Positions 35,568 to 44,400 of a stretch of DNA of 64,000 nucleotides are shown piece after piece. Source of the stretch: Streptosporangiaceae bacterium NEAU-GS5 (GTDB lineage: Bacteria > Actinomycetota > Actinomycetes > Streptosporangiales > Streptosporangiaceae); contig JAGFNW010000001.1 in NCBI GenBank assembly GCA_017592665.1, positions 682,001-746,000 of the forward strand. The letters run 5' to 3'. The translations under genes and the position numbers were made by a program. The notes beneath the pieces were generated by a model. It worked only from the letters and a program-made list of their open reading frames with translations, was not told where the DNA came from and ran no database searches. Position 1 is the first letter of the stretch. Each line of letters opens with the position of its first letter.

Positions 35568-36287
35568 TCACCCGGCTTTGCGCTCCACTGGAGAGGTGAG
35601 GCGGGCCACCGCGGCGACCACCTCGGAGGCGTTCGACAGGTCGGGCAGCACCAGGTCGGCGCCCGCCTCGTGCAGTTCGGCCTCGGTGGACCGGCCGGAC
35701 GCGACCGCGATCATGGCGGCCCCGCCGATCCGGGCGGCCTGGACGTCGCGCGTCGAGTCGCCGATGAGGACCGTGTTGCCCGGCCCGAAGGTCGCGCCGT
35801 AGCGGGCCTTGGCCCGGCCCTGCGCCACCTGCAGCAGCGTGGCCTTGGGATAGACCTCCTCGCCGTAGCCGCCGATCTCGAAGTCGACCCACTTGTCCAG
35901 GCCGAACGCCTTCATCTTGTGGACGGCGTTGCTCTTGATGGTGCCGGTGAGGACGGACTGGACGAAACCGTCGAGCCGGGAGACGGCCTTCAGCGCGTCC
36001 TTCGCGCCCGGCATCATCCGGCCTTCCTTCGGGATCCGCTTGATCTTCGCGCCGAACGCGACGGAGAGGGCGTCGATGAACCGCGCGAGGTGATAGTCCT
36101 CGACCGTGATCGCGTTGATGGCCAGCGTCTCGAAGATGATCTCGGAGTCGGGCCGGCCCATCGCCGGCGCCAGCTTGACCAGGGGCCGCCCGGTGACCAG
36201 TTTGAAAGCCTCGGCGTAGGCGTCGCGGGTGACGATCGTGGCGTCGACGAGGGTCAGATCGACATTCCAGAGAACCAGGCGGTTGAT
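35568..36287 (-). CDS. HAD-like protein with no canonical start codon and Asn at the nucleophile position
   Basis: The HAD fold is open from the upstream gene end through INRLVLWNVDLTLVDATIVTRDAYAEAF to KPDxGD-type motifs further on (KATLLQVAQ, NTVLIGDSTRDVQAARIGG). Motif I reads N-V-D-L-T where a catalytic Asp is expected. No ATG, GTG or TTG occurs in frame upstream of motif I. The only well-placed codon is ATC at 36287, 5 nt after a perfect GGGAGG. The first ATG (36161) would remove motif I. Either an AUC start is used, the gene is inactivated by an ATG-to-ATC change, or it is a non-catalytic homologue. The coordinates assume the ATC start (239 aa). Confidence 0.65.
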   Translation of the reverse strand: MNRLVLWNVDLTLVDATIVTRDAYAEAFKLVTGRPLVKLAPAMGRPDSEIIFETLAINAITVEDYHLARFIDALSVAFGAKIKRIPKEGRMMPGAKDALKAVSRLDGFVQSVLTGTIKSNAVHKMKAFGLDKWVDFEIGGYGEEVYPKATLLQVAQGRAKARYGATFGPGNTVLIGDSTRDVQAARIGGAAMIAVASGRSTEAELHEAGADLVLPDLSNASEVVAAVARLTSPVERKAG

Positions 36288-36385
36288 GGTTGCCTCCCAG
36301 GCTTGTTCCTCGCTAAGAGTACGGCCTGGGCACGGGGAATCTCCCGACGATACCGAGCTTGCACCGATTTGTCGGCCAAATGGCG

Positions 36386-37021
36386 TTACACCAGGTCAAG
36401 GGCTGCGGCGAGCGACTCGACGACCGGGACGCCGACAAGATCCAGCGCCGACCGGCGCGTCATGCCGCCCGCGTACAGAATCGCGCGCGCGCCCACATGC
36501 CGGGCCGCGTCGGCGTCGTCGATGCTGTCGCCGATGACGACGACGGTCGTCGGATCGACCCCGATCGCCGCGAGGTGCGCGACCATGTGCTCGGCCTTCG
36601 CCCCGCCGGACGCGCTCCGCAGCCCGTCGACCCGCGTGAAGTGCCGGTCGATGCCGAACTCGGCGACCTTGGAGACCAGCCGGTCATGCCCCCACATGGA
36701 CAGCAGCGACTGCGTGCGGCCCGAATCCTCCCAGGCGCTGAGACTGGCCATGGCCCCCTCCGCCAGCCGGCACTGGAGCATCAGCCGGTGGTAGTGATCG
36801 TGGAAGTCGGCGTCGAGCCGATCCCACTCTCCCGCCTGCAGCGACCTGCCGAGCATCCGCTCGTAGGCCACCCAGATGGGCCGCGTGTAGACGGCCCGGA
36901 AGCCGTCGGCCGTCATCGGCTCCAGCCCATAGGGCCGGAAGACCTCGTTGGTGGCCCCGACGACGGCGTCGATGTCGTGGAACAGCGTGCCGTTCCAATC
37001 CCAGATGATGTGCTTCGTCAT
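36386..37021 (-). CDS. HAD-family hydrolase
   Basis: 211 aa. Motif I IIWDWNGTLFHD (DxNGT variant), a helical cap (~15-90), motif II LLSMWGH, Lys in GGAKAEHM and motif IV VVVIGDSIDDADAARHVGARAILYAGG are all present. It is therefore probably an active phosphatase on a small metabolite; the DWNGTL form is common in actinobacterial phosphoglycolate-phosphatase-like proteins. Substrate not predictable. It precedes the degenerate HAD gene by about 100 nt. Confidence 0.9.
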   Translation of the reverse strand: MTKHIIWDWNGTLFHDIDAVVGATNEVFRPYGLEPMTADGFRAVYTRPIWVAYERMLGRSLQAGEWDRLDADFHDHYHRLMLQCRLAEGAMASLSAWEDSGRTQSLLSMWGHDRLVSKVAEFGIDRHFTRVDGLRSASGGAKAEHMVAHLAAIGVDPTTVVVIGDSIDDADAARHVGARAILYAGGMTRRSALDLVGVPVVESLAAALDLV

Positions 37022-37046
37022 ATGCCATCGAGCCTACTCAACGGCG

Positions 37047-37556
37047 CTATGAGCTCAGCAGGTCAGGGATCTCCTGGGTGGCGTACCACTGGAGCTCGTG
37101 GGCCTCGGCGCCGTCGACCGTGAACTGCGCGTCGCCGTCGCCCGCGTCGGCCTGCGGCAGGGCGTCGAGCGCGGCCTCGACGTCGCCGGCCGCATCCGGA
37201 TCGTCGATGTGCACGGCCGCGAGCGCCGTCAGCGGCACGGACTCGGCCACCCGCACCCGGCCGCGCTCCTCGAGATCGACGCCCGCGGTGATGAGCCCGT
37301 CAGAGATCTCGGCGGCCACCACGACCCGGCGGGCCGCCACGTCGACGCCGTCGGCCCGGTCGGCGGCCAGCATGCGCAAAGAGGCCCGGGCGGCCTCCGT
37401 CAGCGCCACGTATTCGAGCTCCTCGGTGTCGCCCGAGACGTACCACTCGACAAGCGCGGGGGTCACGGCGTATCCCGTGAGAGGGGCCGGGCCCAACTCG
37501 CCCTCGGCGGCCATGCGGGCCAGCGCGGGAAGCGTGCAGGGCAGATAGACGCGCAT
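37047..37556 (-). CDS. Conserved actinobacterial protein, possibly DUF6912
   Basis: 169 aa, soluble, acidic and alanine-rich. It starts MRVYLPCTLPALARM and has a central EYVALTEAARASLRML block and a C-terminal AHELQWYATQEIPDLLSS. I associate this N-terminus with the small DUF6912 family found near HAD and secA genes in actinomycetes, but without catalytic motifs the link is tentative. It is 25 nt upstream of the 36386 HAD gene's start. Confidence 0.72.
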   Translation of the reverse strand: MRVYLPCTLPALARMAAEGELGPAPLTGYAVTPALVEWYVSGDTEELEYVALTEAARASLRMLAADRADGVDVAARRVVVAAEISDGLITAGVDLEERGRVRVAESVPLTALAAVHIDDPDAAGDVEAALDALPQADAGDGDAQFTVDGAEAHELQWYATQEIPDLLSS

Positions 37557-37612
37557 CGTTGTCCCATCGATGAGGTTGACCCCTCGAGTGTGCCAGCGTC
37601 ACGGCCTGAGAA

Positions 37613-38269
37613 TCACGCGCCACGGCGAAGTGGACGGCCCACAAGGGCCTCCAGGGCCCCGATCGTCACAACGGGATCGGTGTGGTGGATGGCGGTCAGC
37701 CCGAGCGACTGCGCCGCGGTGACGTTGGCCTCGATGTCGTCGACGAACACGCACTCCTCCGCGGGCAGGCCGACCAGGCCGAGCGCGTGCTCGAAGATCC
37801 CCGGCTCGGGCTTGCGCATCCCGACCTCGCTGGAGATCACGACCGCGTCGAACATCTCGCCCCAGTCCTCGCGCGGATAGTCGTTGCCCCACGAGTTGGA
37901 CACGAGGCAGGTGCGCAGGCCCGCGCCCTTGGCCACGCGGAGCATCTCCGACATCTCGGCAACCGGGCGAAAGCCCGCGAACATGCGGTTGAGAATGCCC
38001 TCGGCCACCACAGGGCCGCCGTCGAGCGTGCGCAGCTGGGCGGCCAGCTCCTGCTCGAACTGCGCGACCGGCAGTTCGCCGCGCTCCAGCGCGTGCACGA
38101 TGTTGGTCGAGCCGCCGTCATAGGCCTGGGAGATCAGCTCGATCATCACGGTCCGGTAGTTGGAGGCGTCGATACGGTCGGCCGCGATCCAATCCTGGAT
38201 CGCCTCCGCCAGCCCGGTGGTGAGCACCCCGCCCCAGTCGATCAGCACCCCTTTGATCACGTATGTCAT
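37613..38269 (-). CDS. HAD-IA family hydrolase
   Basis: 218 aa. Motif I VLIDWGGVLTTG, cap domain, motif II CLVSNSWGN, motif III Lys in VGMRKPEPGIFEHAL and motif IV CVFVDDIEANVTAAQSLGL are complete. It resembles the phosphatase domain of epoxide-hydrolase/YihX-type HAD proteins that act on sugar phosphates. Its ATG overlaps the stop of the upstream GH3 gene (ATGA), making it the last gene of the amino-sugar/PTS transcript. Confidence 0.93.
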   Translation of the reverse strand: MTYVIKGVLIDWGGVLTTGLAEAIQDWIAADRIDASNYRTVMIELISQAYDGGSTNIVHALERGELPVAQFEQELAAQLRTLDGGPVVAEGILNRMFAGFRPVAEMSEMLRVAKGAGLRTCLVSNSWGNDYPREDWGEMFDAVVISSEVGMRKPEPGIFEHALGLVGLPAEECVFVDDIEANVTAAQSLGLTAIHHTDPVVTIGALEALVGRPLRRGA

Positions 38270-39924
38270 GGTAACGACAGTTCCACCGGGAGTGCGCCGG
38301 TGGGTTTGGCCGCGCCCGTGAGGACTTTGGCCGCGGCGGCAAGCGACGGCTCGCCCGACGAGTAGACGGCCACGGCTCCCCGGTAGCCGCTCAGCCTGGC
38401 CAGCTCATACGGCGCGCCCATCGACACGAGCACCACCGGCCGGCCCGTCTGGACCATCGCCTGCACCAGCCGGGCCTGCATGGGGCCGGCGTCCTCGGTC
38501 GTCACGACCACCGAATCGGCGCGCGCGCCGGCCGCGGACGCGGCGGCGATCTCGGTCGTCTTCGGGGTGTCGCCGGTCGCGACCGCCGTCGACCCGGGGA
38601 TCAGCGCCGACAACTGCTTGCCCGCCGGGCCGGTGACCAGCACGGCGCCCGAAACGGCCGGCTCGCCCACACCGGTCGCCGACGCGGTCGCGATCCGCCG
38701 CGCCACATCGCGGTGCTCGTCCGACTTCAGACCGGAAAGATCCGTGGCCGACAGCCGGTGCTTCTGCTTGAGCGTGAGGATCCGCCGCACCGACTCGTCC
38801 AGCCGCTCCTGCGAGATCCGGCCCGACCGCACGGCCTTGAGCACGGCCTGATAGGCGGTCGGGAAGTCGGGCGGCATGAGCAGGATGTCGGCGCCGGCCA
38901 GGATCGCCCGGACGGCCACCTCGGCGTCGCCGTACTTCTTCCTGACCCCGGCCATGTCGAGCGCGTCCGTGCTGATCACGCCTTTGAAGCCGAGCTGCTC
39001 GCGGAGCAGCCCGGTGAGGATCTTGTGGGACAGGGTGGAAGGCGCGCCCGAGGGATCGAGCTTGGGCATCACGACGTGCGCGCTCATGATCGCGTCGACG
39101 CCGTGCTCGATGGCCGCGCGGAACGGCGGCGCGTCGAGCTTCTCCCACTGCCGCTTGGTGTGCTGGATCACCGGCAGCCCCGTGTGGCTGTCTACCGTGG
39201 TGTCGCCGTGGCCCGGGAAGTGCTTGGCGACCGAGGCGATGCCGGCGTCGTGGAACCCGTCGACGGCCGCGCCGACCATGGTCGCCACCTTCTGCGGGTC
39301 GGAGCCGTACGACCTCGCCCCGATGACGGGGTTACGCGGGTTGACGTTGACGTCGGCGACCGGCGCGAAGTCGAGCGAGAAGCCGAGCCCGCGCAGCTCC
39401 TCGCCCGTCACCTTGGCCGCGTCGTGGGCGTTGGCCGGGTCGCCGGTGGCGCCGATGGCCATGGCCCCGGGCAGCTGGGTGACGATCGGGCCGAGCCGGG
39501 AGACGATCCCGTTCTCCTGGTCGACGCCGATCAGCAGCGGAATCTTCGAGGCCTTGCGCAGGCCTGTCGTCAGGGCCGCCACCTGCTTGCCGTTGACGAT
39601 GTTTCCGGACCAGGGGAACAGGATGACGCCGCCCGGACGATACTTCTTGATCATCTGGGCGGGCGTGGCCACGCCATATCGGGCCTGGTTCTCCTGGCTC
39701 CGCGAGTCGGCGGCCGCGCCGTAGAGGACCGGGACGAACAGCTGGCCGACCTTGTCTTCGACGCTCATGCCGGCGAGCAGGTCGGCCGGGGTCGGACTCA
39801 CCGCGGTGGCCTCGCCGCTGGGGGCGGGGGCGGGGGGCTGCGAGCTGGGCGCGGCGGCAGGCGCCGACGAGCAGCCGGCCAGCAGGCCGGCTGCCACGAT
39901 GACGGCCGCCAGACTTCGGAACAC
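38266..39924 (-). CDS. GH3 lipoprotein, NagZ-like beta-N-acetylhexosaminidase
   Basis: 552 aa from a GTG, with lipobox LLAGC and a Pro/Ala linker. The GH3 barrel carries the NagZ signature VAKHFPGHGDTTVDSHTGLP (catalytic His-Asp pair) and the nucleophile region VISTDALDMAGV. A C-terminal GH3_C-like domain follows (SADSVVVTTEDAGPMQARLV...VSMGAPYELARLSGY). It should release GlcNAc from chitin or peptidoglycan fragments outside the membrane, feeding the PTS encoded just upstream; the gap to ptsI is 4 nt. Confidence 0.92.
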   Translation of the reverse strand: MFRSLAAVIVAAGLLAGCSSAPAAAPSSQPPAPAPSGEATAVSPTPADLLAGMSVEDKVGQLFVPVLYGAAADSRSQENQARYGVATPAQMIKKYRPGGVILFPWSGNIVNGKQVAALTTGLRKASKIPLLIGVDQENGIVSRLGPIVTQLPGAMAIGATGDPANAHDAAKVTGEELRGLGFSLDFAPVADVNVNPRNPVIGARSYGSDPQKVATMVGAAVDGFHDAGIASVAKHFPGHGDTTVDSHTGLPVIQHTKRQWEKLDAPPFRAAIEHGVDAIMSAHVVMPKLDPSGAPSTLSHKILTGLLREQLGFKGVISTDALDMAGVRKKYGDAEVAVRAILAGADILLMPPDFPTAYQAVLKAVRSGRISQERLDESVRRILTLKQKHRLSATDLSGLKSDEHRDVARRIATASATGVGEPAVSGAVLVTGPAGKQLSALIPGSTAVATGDTPKTTEIAAASAAGARADSVVVTTEDAGPMQARLVQAMVQTGRPVVLVSMGAPYELARLSGYRGAVAVYSSGEPSLAAAAKVLTGAAKPTGALPVELSLP

Positions 39925-39928
39925 CCCA

Positions 39929-41605
39929 TCACGGTATCCCGGGCAGATGAGCGTGCGCGCCCTCCTTCGCCTCAGCGGCGGTCACGGCCTGACGTGCGGT
40001 GGTGGCCGCGGCCTGGCACTGCGCGTACGTGTGGGCGGCCAGCGCGGCCCGCACCCAGGGCAGCGCGGGGGCGCCCATGGACAGCGAGGTCACGCCCAGC
40101 CCTACCAGCACACAGGCCAGCAGCGGATCGGCGGCGGCCTCGCCGCAGACGCCACAGCCCTTGCCGGCCTCTCCGGCCGCCGCCGCGGCCAGCGCGATCA
40201 GGTCGAGCACCGCGGGCAGCCACGGGTCCTGCAGCGAGCTGACGCCGCTGACCTGCCGGTCGGCGGCCATCGTGTATTGGGTCAGGTCGTTGGTGCCGAT
40301 CGAGAAGAAGTCGGCCTCGACCGCGAGATCGCGGGCGCGCAGCGCGGCCGCCGGCACCTCGATCATGATCCCGGAATTGGCAAGGCCCATGCGGTGGCCC
40401 AGCTGGGCGAACCACGCCGCCTCGGCCGCCGTCGAGACCATGGGAGCCATCACGTACGGCTCGGCCGACGTGCCCTCGGCGGCCCGTGCGATGGCGCGCA
40501 GCTGGGTCTCCATGACCGCCGTGTTGTCGATCCGGAACATGCGCAGGCCGCGCACGCCCAGGGCCGGGTTGGGCTCGTCACCGGGCGGCGGCAGGAAGGC
40601 CAGCGGCTTGTCGGCCCCCGCGTCGAGAGTCCGCACCACGACGCGGCCGCCCGGGAACGCCTCGAAGACCGGCCGATATTGGCCGACCTGCTCGTCCTCC
40701 CCCGGCGCGTCCGCCCGGTCGAGGAACAGGAACTCGGTCCGGTAGAGGCCCACGCCCTCGGCGCCGTATTTGAGCGCCGACTCCAGATCCTTCGGGCCGC
40801 CGATGTTGGCCAGCAGCGGCACGGCATGGCCGTCCTTGGTGGTCCCCGGCCCGACGGCGGCGGCCACCGCGGCCTCGCGCGCCCGCGCCGCCTCGACGGC
40901 GGCGGCGGCCTCGGCCTCCGGCGGCGAGAGCCGTACGAGACCCGAGGAACCGTCGACGAGCAGGCGCTCACCGGCGATGATCGCTGTGGCGCCGACGCAG
41001 CCGACGACGGCGGGCACCCCCATGGCACGGGCCAGGATCGCGGTGTGGCTGGTCGGCCCGCCGTATTCGGTCACGAAGGCGGCCACCAGCGTCCGGTCGA
41101 GCAGCGCCGTGTCGGCCGGTGCGAGATCGCGAGCGATCAGCACGTACGGCTCGGCGGCCGAGGTCGGGACGCCGGGCATGGGCCGGCCCGTCAGGACCGC
41201 GATGGTCCGGTCACGGATGTCGTCGAGGTCGGCCACCCGCTCGGCCAGATAGCCGCCCGCGGCGGCCAGCAGCTCGCGGTAGGCGCCGAAGGCCTCGAAC
41301 ACGGCGCGCGCCGCCGCCTTGCCGTGACCGACGAGGTCGGCGACCCGGTCGGCCAGGCCGGGGTCGCGGGCCATCATGGCCTGTGCCGTCAGCACCTCCT
41401 GGGCGTCGCCGCCGGCCGTCAGGCCGCGGCCCTCCAGGTCGGCCGCGACCCGCTCGAGCGCGGCGGCGGCACGTGCCGTCTCGGCCTCGGCGTCGCCGTC
41501 GTGCGTGTCGGCGCCGTCCGGCTCGGGGATGCCTCCGGTCAGGACATACGCCGGGCCGTAGCCGATGCCCGGGCTGACCCCGACCCCCTCCAACTGGGCC
41601 GGCAT
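39929..41605 (-). CDS. ptsI: PTS enzyme I (PEP-protein phosphotransferase)
   Basis: Cytoplasmic kinase of 558 aa that moves phosphate from PEP to HPr. The N-terminal domain has the phospho-His segment TEYGGPTSHTAILARAMGVPAVVG. The PEP-binding C-terminal barrel shows GVGLYRTEFLFLDR, MFRIDNT, DFFSIGTNDLTQYTMAADR and the catalytic Cys region GKGCGVCGEAAADPLLACVLVGLGVTSLSMG. The ATG overlaps the ptsH stop (TGATG). EI is present here next to HPr, IIA, IIB and IIC. Confidence 0.97.
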   Translation of the reverse strand: MPAQLEGVGVSPGIGYGPAYVLTGGIPEPDGADTHDGDAEAETARAAAALERVAADLEGRGLTAGGDAQEVLTAQAMMARDPGLADRVADLVGHGKAAARAVFEAFGAYRELLAAAGGYLAERVADLDDIRDRTIAVLTGRPMPGVPTSAAEPYVLIARDLAPADTALLDRTLVAAFVTEYGGPTSHTAILARAMGVPAVVGCVGATAIIAGERLLVDGSSGLVRLSPPEAEAAAAVEAARAREAAVAAAVGPGTTKDGHAVPLLANIGGPKDLESALKYGAEGVGLYRTEFLFLDRADAPGEDEQVGQYRPVFEAFPGGRVVVRTLDAGADKPLAFLPPPGDEPNPALGVRGLRMFRIDNTAVMETQLRAIARAAEGTSAEPYVMAPMVSTAAEAAWFAQLGHRMGLANSGIMIEVPAAALRARDLAVEADFFSIGTNDLTQYTMAADRQVSGVSSLQDPWLPAVLDLIALAAAAAGEAGKGCGVCGEAAADPLLACVLVGLGVTSLSMGAPALPWVRAALAAHTYAQCQAAATTARQAVTAAEAKEGAHAHLPGIP

Positions 41606-41868
41606 CAGGGCGCCGACGCGATCGCGGCGAGCTGGTCGAGGAGCTCGTCGGCGCCCTCGCCCTCGGCCTTGATGACGATGGTGTCGCCCTGCCGCACGTC
41701 GAGGGCCAGGACCGACAGGATGCTCTTGGCGCTCACCGGCTGGCCCCCGCCGCCCAGCTTGGCGATCGTGACGTCCATGCCGGACTTGGCCGCGGTCTGC
41801 ACGAAGGTGGCCGCCGGACGGGCATGCAGCCCGACCTCGGATTCGACGGTGATCTTGCGCTCGGCCAC
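41605..41868 (-). CDS. ptsH: PTS phosphocarrier HPr
   Basis: 87 aa from a GTG with AAGGAGGA 3 nt upstream; an upstream ATG at 41901 lies inside the HAD gene. The phospho-His is in VGLHARPAATFVQ and the regulatory Ser equivalent to Ser46 is in SAKSILSVLALDV. It passes phosphate from EI to IIA. Translationally coupled to ptsI. Confidence 0.97.
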   Translation of the reverse strand: MAERKITVESEVGLHARPAATFVQTAAKSGMDVTIAKLGGGGQPVSAKSILSVLALDVRQGDTIVIKAEGEGADELLDQLAAIASAP

Positions 41869-41878
41869 GGTTCCTCCT

Positions 41879-42532
41879 TCAGCTGGGGCGGTCCGTACCA
41901 CCCGAAATCGGCCAGTCGATCTCCGAAAGATCCGCCACCACCAGGTCGGCCGCGGCGAGTTCGTCCGGGTGGTGGGTGGTCGCGACCCCCACGCATGTCA
42001 TACCCGCGGCCTTCGCCGCGGCAATCCCGGCGAGGGAGTCCTCGAAGGCCACGCACTTCGCCGGGTCGGCGCGCAGCCGTTCCGCCGCGAGCACGTAGCC
42101 GGCCGGGTCGGGCTTGCCGACCGCCACGTCCTCGTCGGACACGATGGTCTGGACCAGGTCACGCACGCCGACGTCGGCCAGGCGCGCCTCGGCCCACGCG
42201 CGGCGGGCCGATGTGACCAGGCCGATCGGCCAGCCCTCGGCCGACACCCGGCGCACCAGATCCGCGGCGCCCGGGATGTGCACGATGTCCGGCAGCCCGG
42301 GATGGGTCAGCAGCACCTCGATCTCATCGCGCACCGCGTCGAGGTCGGCCTCCGGCAGCAGGGCCGGCAGCACGTCGCGCCCGCGGCGGCCCATGAAGCT
42401 CCGCAGCAGCTCCTCGTCGTGCGCGATGCCGTGGTTGGTCAGGAACATGGCCCACACGGCCCGGCTGCGGAGCTCGGTGTTGATCAGGGTCCCGTCGAGG
42501 TCGAACAGGGCGGCGCCGGTCATGTGGTCCAT
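41879..42532 (-). CDS. HAD-family sugar phosphatase/phosphomutase-like protein
   Basis: 217 aa. Motif I AALFDLDGTLINTE, LVTSARRAWAE, the Lys in AVGKPDPAGYVLAAERL and VAFEDSLAGIAAAKAAGM place it in the beta-phosphoglucomutase/2-deoxyglucose-6-phosphatase branch. It lies between the IIA and HPr genes, overlapping IIA by 13 bp, so it probably prevents sugar-phosphate build-up during uptake. An ATG three codons further in (42523) is an equal start. Confidence 0.93.
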   Translation of the reverse strand: MDHMTGAALFDLDGTLINTELRSRAVWAMFLTNHGIAHDEELLRSFMGRRGRDVLPALLPEADLDAVRDEIEVLLTHPGLPDIVHIPGAADLVRRVSAEGWPIGLVTSARRAWAEARLADVGVRDLVQTIVSDEDVAVGKPDPAGYVLAAERLRADPAKCVAFEDSLAGIAAAKAAGMTCVGVATTHHPDELAAADLVVADLSEIDWPISGGTDRPS

Positions 42533-42969
42533 TCGAACAGGTCGTCGCCGGGTGCGACAGGGCCGAGGTGGACGCCGGCGATCGCCTCGGCGGGGGCGTC
42601 GAGGGCCACGACGGGGCAGACGGGCGAGCGCCCCCCGGCCTCCACCGCGGCCGGATCCCAGCCCACCACGGGCTGCCCGGCGACCACCCGGTCGCCTTCC
42701 GCGGCCAGCAGGTCGAACCCTTCGCCCTTCAGCTGGACCGTGTCGATGCCGAGATGCACGAGCACGCCGCGGCCGTCGTCACCGACCACGACGTAGGCGT
42801 GCGGATGCAGTTTGACGATCGTCCCGGCGATCGGGGCGACCGCGCGCGCGGGCGCCCTCGCCGGGTCGATCGCTGCCCCGGGACCGACCATGGCCTGCGA
42901 GAACACCGGATCCGGCACATCGGCCAAGCCGATCGCGACCCCGGCGACCGGGGCGAGCACTTTGGTCAT
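42520..42969 (-). CDS. crr: PTS IIA component, glucose/GlcNAc (Crr) family
   Basis: 149 aa. The core VAPIAGTIVKLHPHAYVVVGDDGRGVLVHLGIDTVQLKGEGFD contains the phospho-His of VLVHLGIDTV and the partner His of LHPHAY. It receives phosphate from HPr and passes it to IIB. The gene is 18 nt downstream of the IIB gene. Confidence 0.96.
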   Translation of the reverse strand: MTKVLAPVAGVAIGLADVPDPVFSQAMVGPGAAIDPARAPARAVAPIAGTIVKLHPHAYVVVGDDGRGVLVHLGIDTVQLKGEGFDLLAAEGDRVVAGQPVVGWDPAAVEAGGRSPVCPVVALDAPAEAIAGVHLGPVAPGDDLFEWTT

Positions 42970-42987
42970 GGGGGTCCTTATGGCCGA

Positions 42988-43224
42988 TCAGCCGATGATG
43001 TCCTCGATGTCGCTGGCGATCGTGTCGGCCTCGGGCCCCACGACCACCTGGACTACGTTGCCCGCCGCCATCACGCCGTGGGCGCCGGCCGCCTTGAGCG
43101 CCGCCTGGTCGACCTTGGAGGCGTCATGGACCTCCGTGCGGAGCCGAGTGATGCACGGCTCGATCTCGATGATGTTGTCGGCTCCACCGAGCCCGGCGAT
43201 GATCGCCTGCGCGTCTGCCGCCAT
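42988..43224 (-). CDS. nagF: PTS IIB component, GlcNAc type
   Basis: 78-aa IIB domain with the phospho-Cys in IEIEPCITRLRTEVHDASKVDQAALKAAGAHGV. In most bacteria IIB is fused to IIC; here it is a separate gene, as in Streptomyces NagF. The cognate IIC gene is on the other side of the regulator. Confidence 0.94.
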   Translation of the reverse strand: MAADAQAIIAGLGGADNIIEIEPCITRLRTEVHDASKVDQAALKAAGAHGVMAAGNVVQVVVGPEADTIASDIEDIIG

Positions 43225-43257
43225 CGTGTCTCCCTTTTGTGCGTGGCCAGGCTATTA

Positions 43258-44292
43258 CTAGTCGGTCTGGGTGACCTTGTTCAGACCCCGGGGGGCGTCT
43301 GGGTCGATCCCGAGCCTGCGCGCCAACGCCTCGGTGAGCAACTGCCCCGGGACGATGAGGCCAAGCGGAGCCACCCACTCTGGCAGATCGGGACCGTTCA
43401 GCGCGGCCGTCGCGACCGAGGCGAGAGCCGGGCCACCGCCCACGGTGTAGGCCGCGGCCCCGGCGCCCGTGACCCGCTCGGCCAGGGCGATCGTGCCCGG
43501 TAGGGTCGGGCCGTCGTTGGCGGCGACCAGGATGGCCGGGGTGTCGGCGTCGACGACCGCGATCGGCCCGTGCAGCAGATCGGCGTACGACAGGCCCATG
43601 GCGTGCAGGTAGCACGCCTCCTTGAGCTTCAGCGAGAGCTCGAGCGCGGTGGAGAAGGCCAGGCCGCGGCCCGACACGACGGCGCCCGGCTTGTCGGCAA
43701 GGCCCGCCACGATCGCGTCGACGTCGCCCGGCTCCTCGATCAGCTGGGCCACGGCGTCGGGCACCCGGCGCAGGTCGCCGGCGTCGACGTCGGCCCCGAC
43801 GCCGAGCGCCAGGACGGCCATCGCGGCCAGCTGCGTGGTGTAGGTCTTGGTGGCCGGCACCGCCTTCTCCTCGCCCGCGACCGTGCACAGCGCGAGGTCG
43901 GCGGCCTGGGCGAGCGGCGACTGCTCGCCGCCGTTGGTGATGGCGACGGTCTTGGCGCCGCAGTCCCTGGCCCAGTCGAGGGTCTCGACGATCTCCTCGG
44001 TCTTGCCGGACTGCGAGACCGCCACCGCCAGCACGCCGTCGAGGTCGAGGCGGCGGCGGTACGTCGTGGCGATCGAAGGAGCGGCCAGCGCCGACAGCCG
44101 GCCGGCGTGCGACTCGATCAGATAGCGGCCGTAAACCGCGGCGTTGTCCGAGGTGCCGCGGGCGATGAACAGCAGATGACGGGTCTGCGCGGCGAGCCGC
44201 TCGACCTCCCCGGCCCGGGGCAGCAGGGCGTCCAGCGTGGCACGCAGGGCCGCGGGCTGCTCCGCGATCTCGCTGCGCATCTTCGTGGTCAT
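43258..44292 (-). CDS. SIS-domain sugar isomerase/deaminase, probable NagB-II glucosamine-6-phosphate deaminase
   Basis: 344 aa with two SIS domains and no glutaminase domain: FIARGTSDNAAVYGRYLIE, AVSQSGKTEEIVETL, LKEACYLHAMGLSYADLLHGPIAVVD and LTEALARRLGIDPDAPRGLNKVTQTD, the last as in GlmS and FrlB/NagB-II. In this PTS context it most likely converts imported GlcN-6-P to fructose-6-P plus ammonia. A GlcNAc-6-P deacetylase (NagA) is not in the window. First gene of the minus-strand operon, downstream of the DasR-type operator. Confidence 0.86.
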   Translation of the reverse strand: MTTKMRSEIAEQPAALRATLDALLPRAGEVERLAAQTRHLLFIARGTSDNAAVYGRYLIESHAGRLSALAAPSIATTYRRRLDLDGVLAVAVSQSGKTEEIVETLDWARDCGAKTVAITNGGEQSPLAQAADLALCTVAGEEKAVPATKTYTTQLAAMAVLALGVGADVDAGDLRRVPDAVAQLIEEPGDVDAIVAGLADKPGAVVSGRGLAFSTALELSLKLKEACYLHAMGLSYADLLHGPIAVVDADTPAILVAANDGPTLPGTIALAERVTGAGAAAYTVGGGPALASVATAALNGPDLPEWVAPLGLIVPGQLLTEALARRLGIDPDAPRGLNKVTQTD

Positions 44293-44322
44293 GTGGTGCT
44301 CATCCTGTTATCGGTCCATACG

Positions 44323-44365
44323 TTGACAGATTTTCCGTGGCTGTGGTCTAGTCCGGACTAGACCA
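44323..44365. promoter_or_regulatory. Double DasR-type operator and dasR promoter
   Basis: A perfect 22-bp palindrome at 44344-44365 has outer halves TGGTCTAG and CTAGACCA. Each half with adjoining bases matches the DasR core TGGTCTAGACCA at 10 of 12 positions, so two operators overlap back to back. A TTGACA -35 at 44323-44328 and TCTAGT at 44347-44352 (18 bp apart) form a promoter toward dasR whose -10 lies inside the operator. The same operator is placed to control the divergent PTS operon. Confidence 0.8.
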
Positions 44366-44400
44366 GTACGAACCATATCAACCGCGGGAGGGAGGCGACA

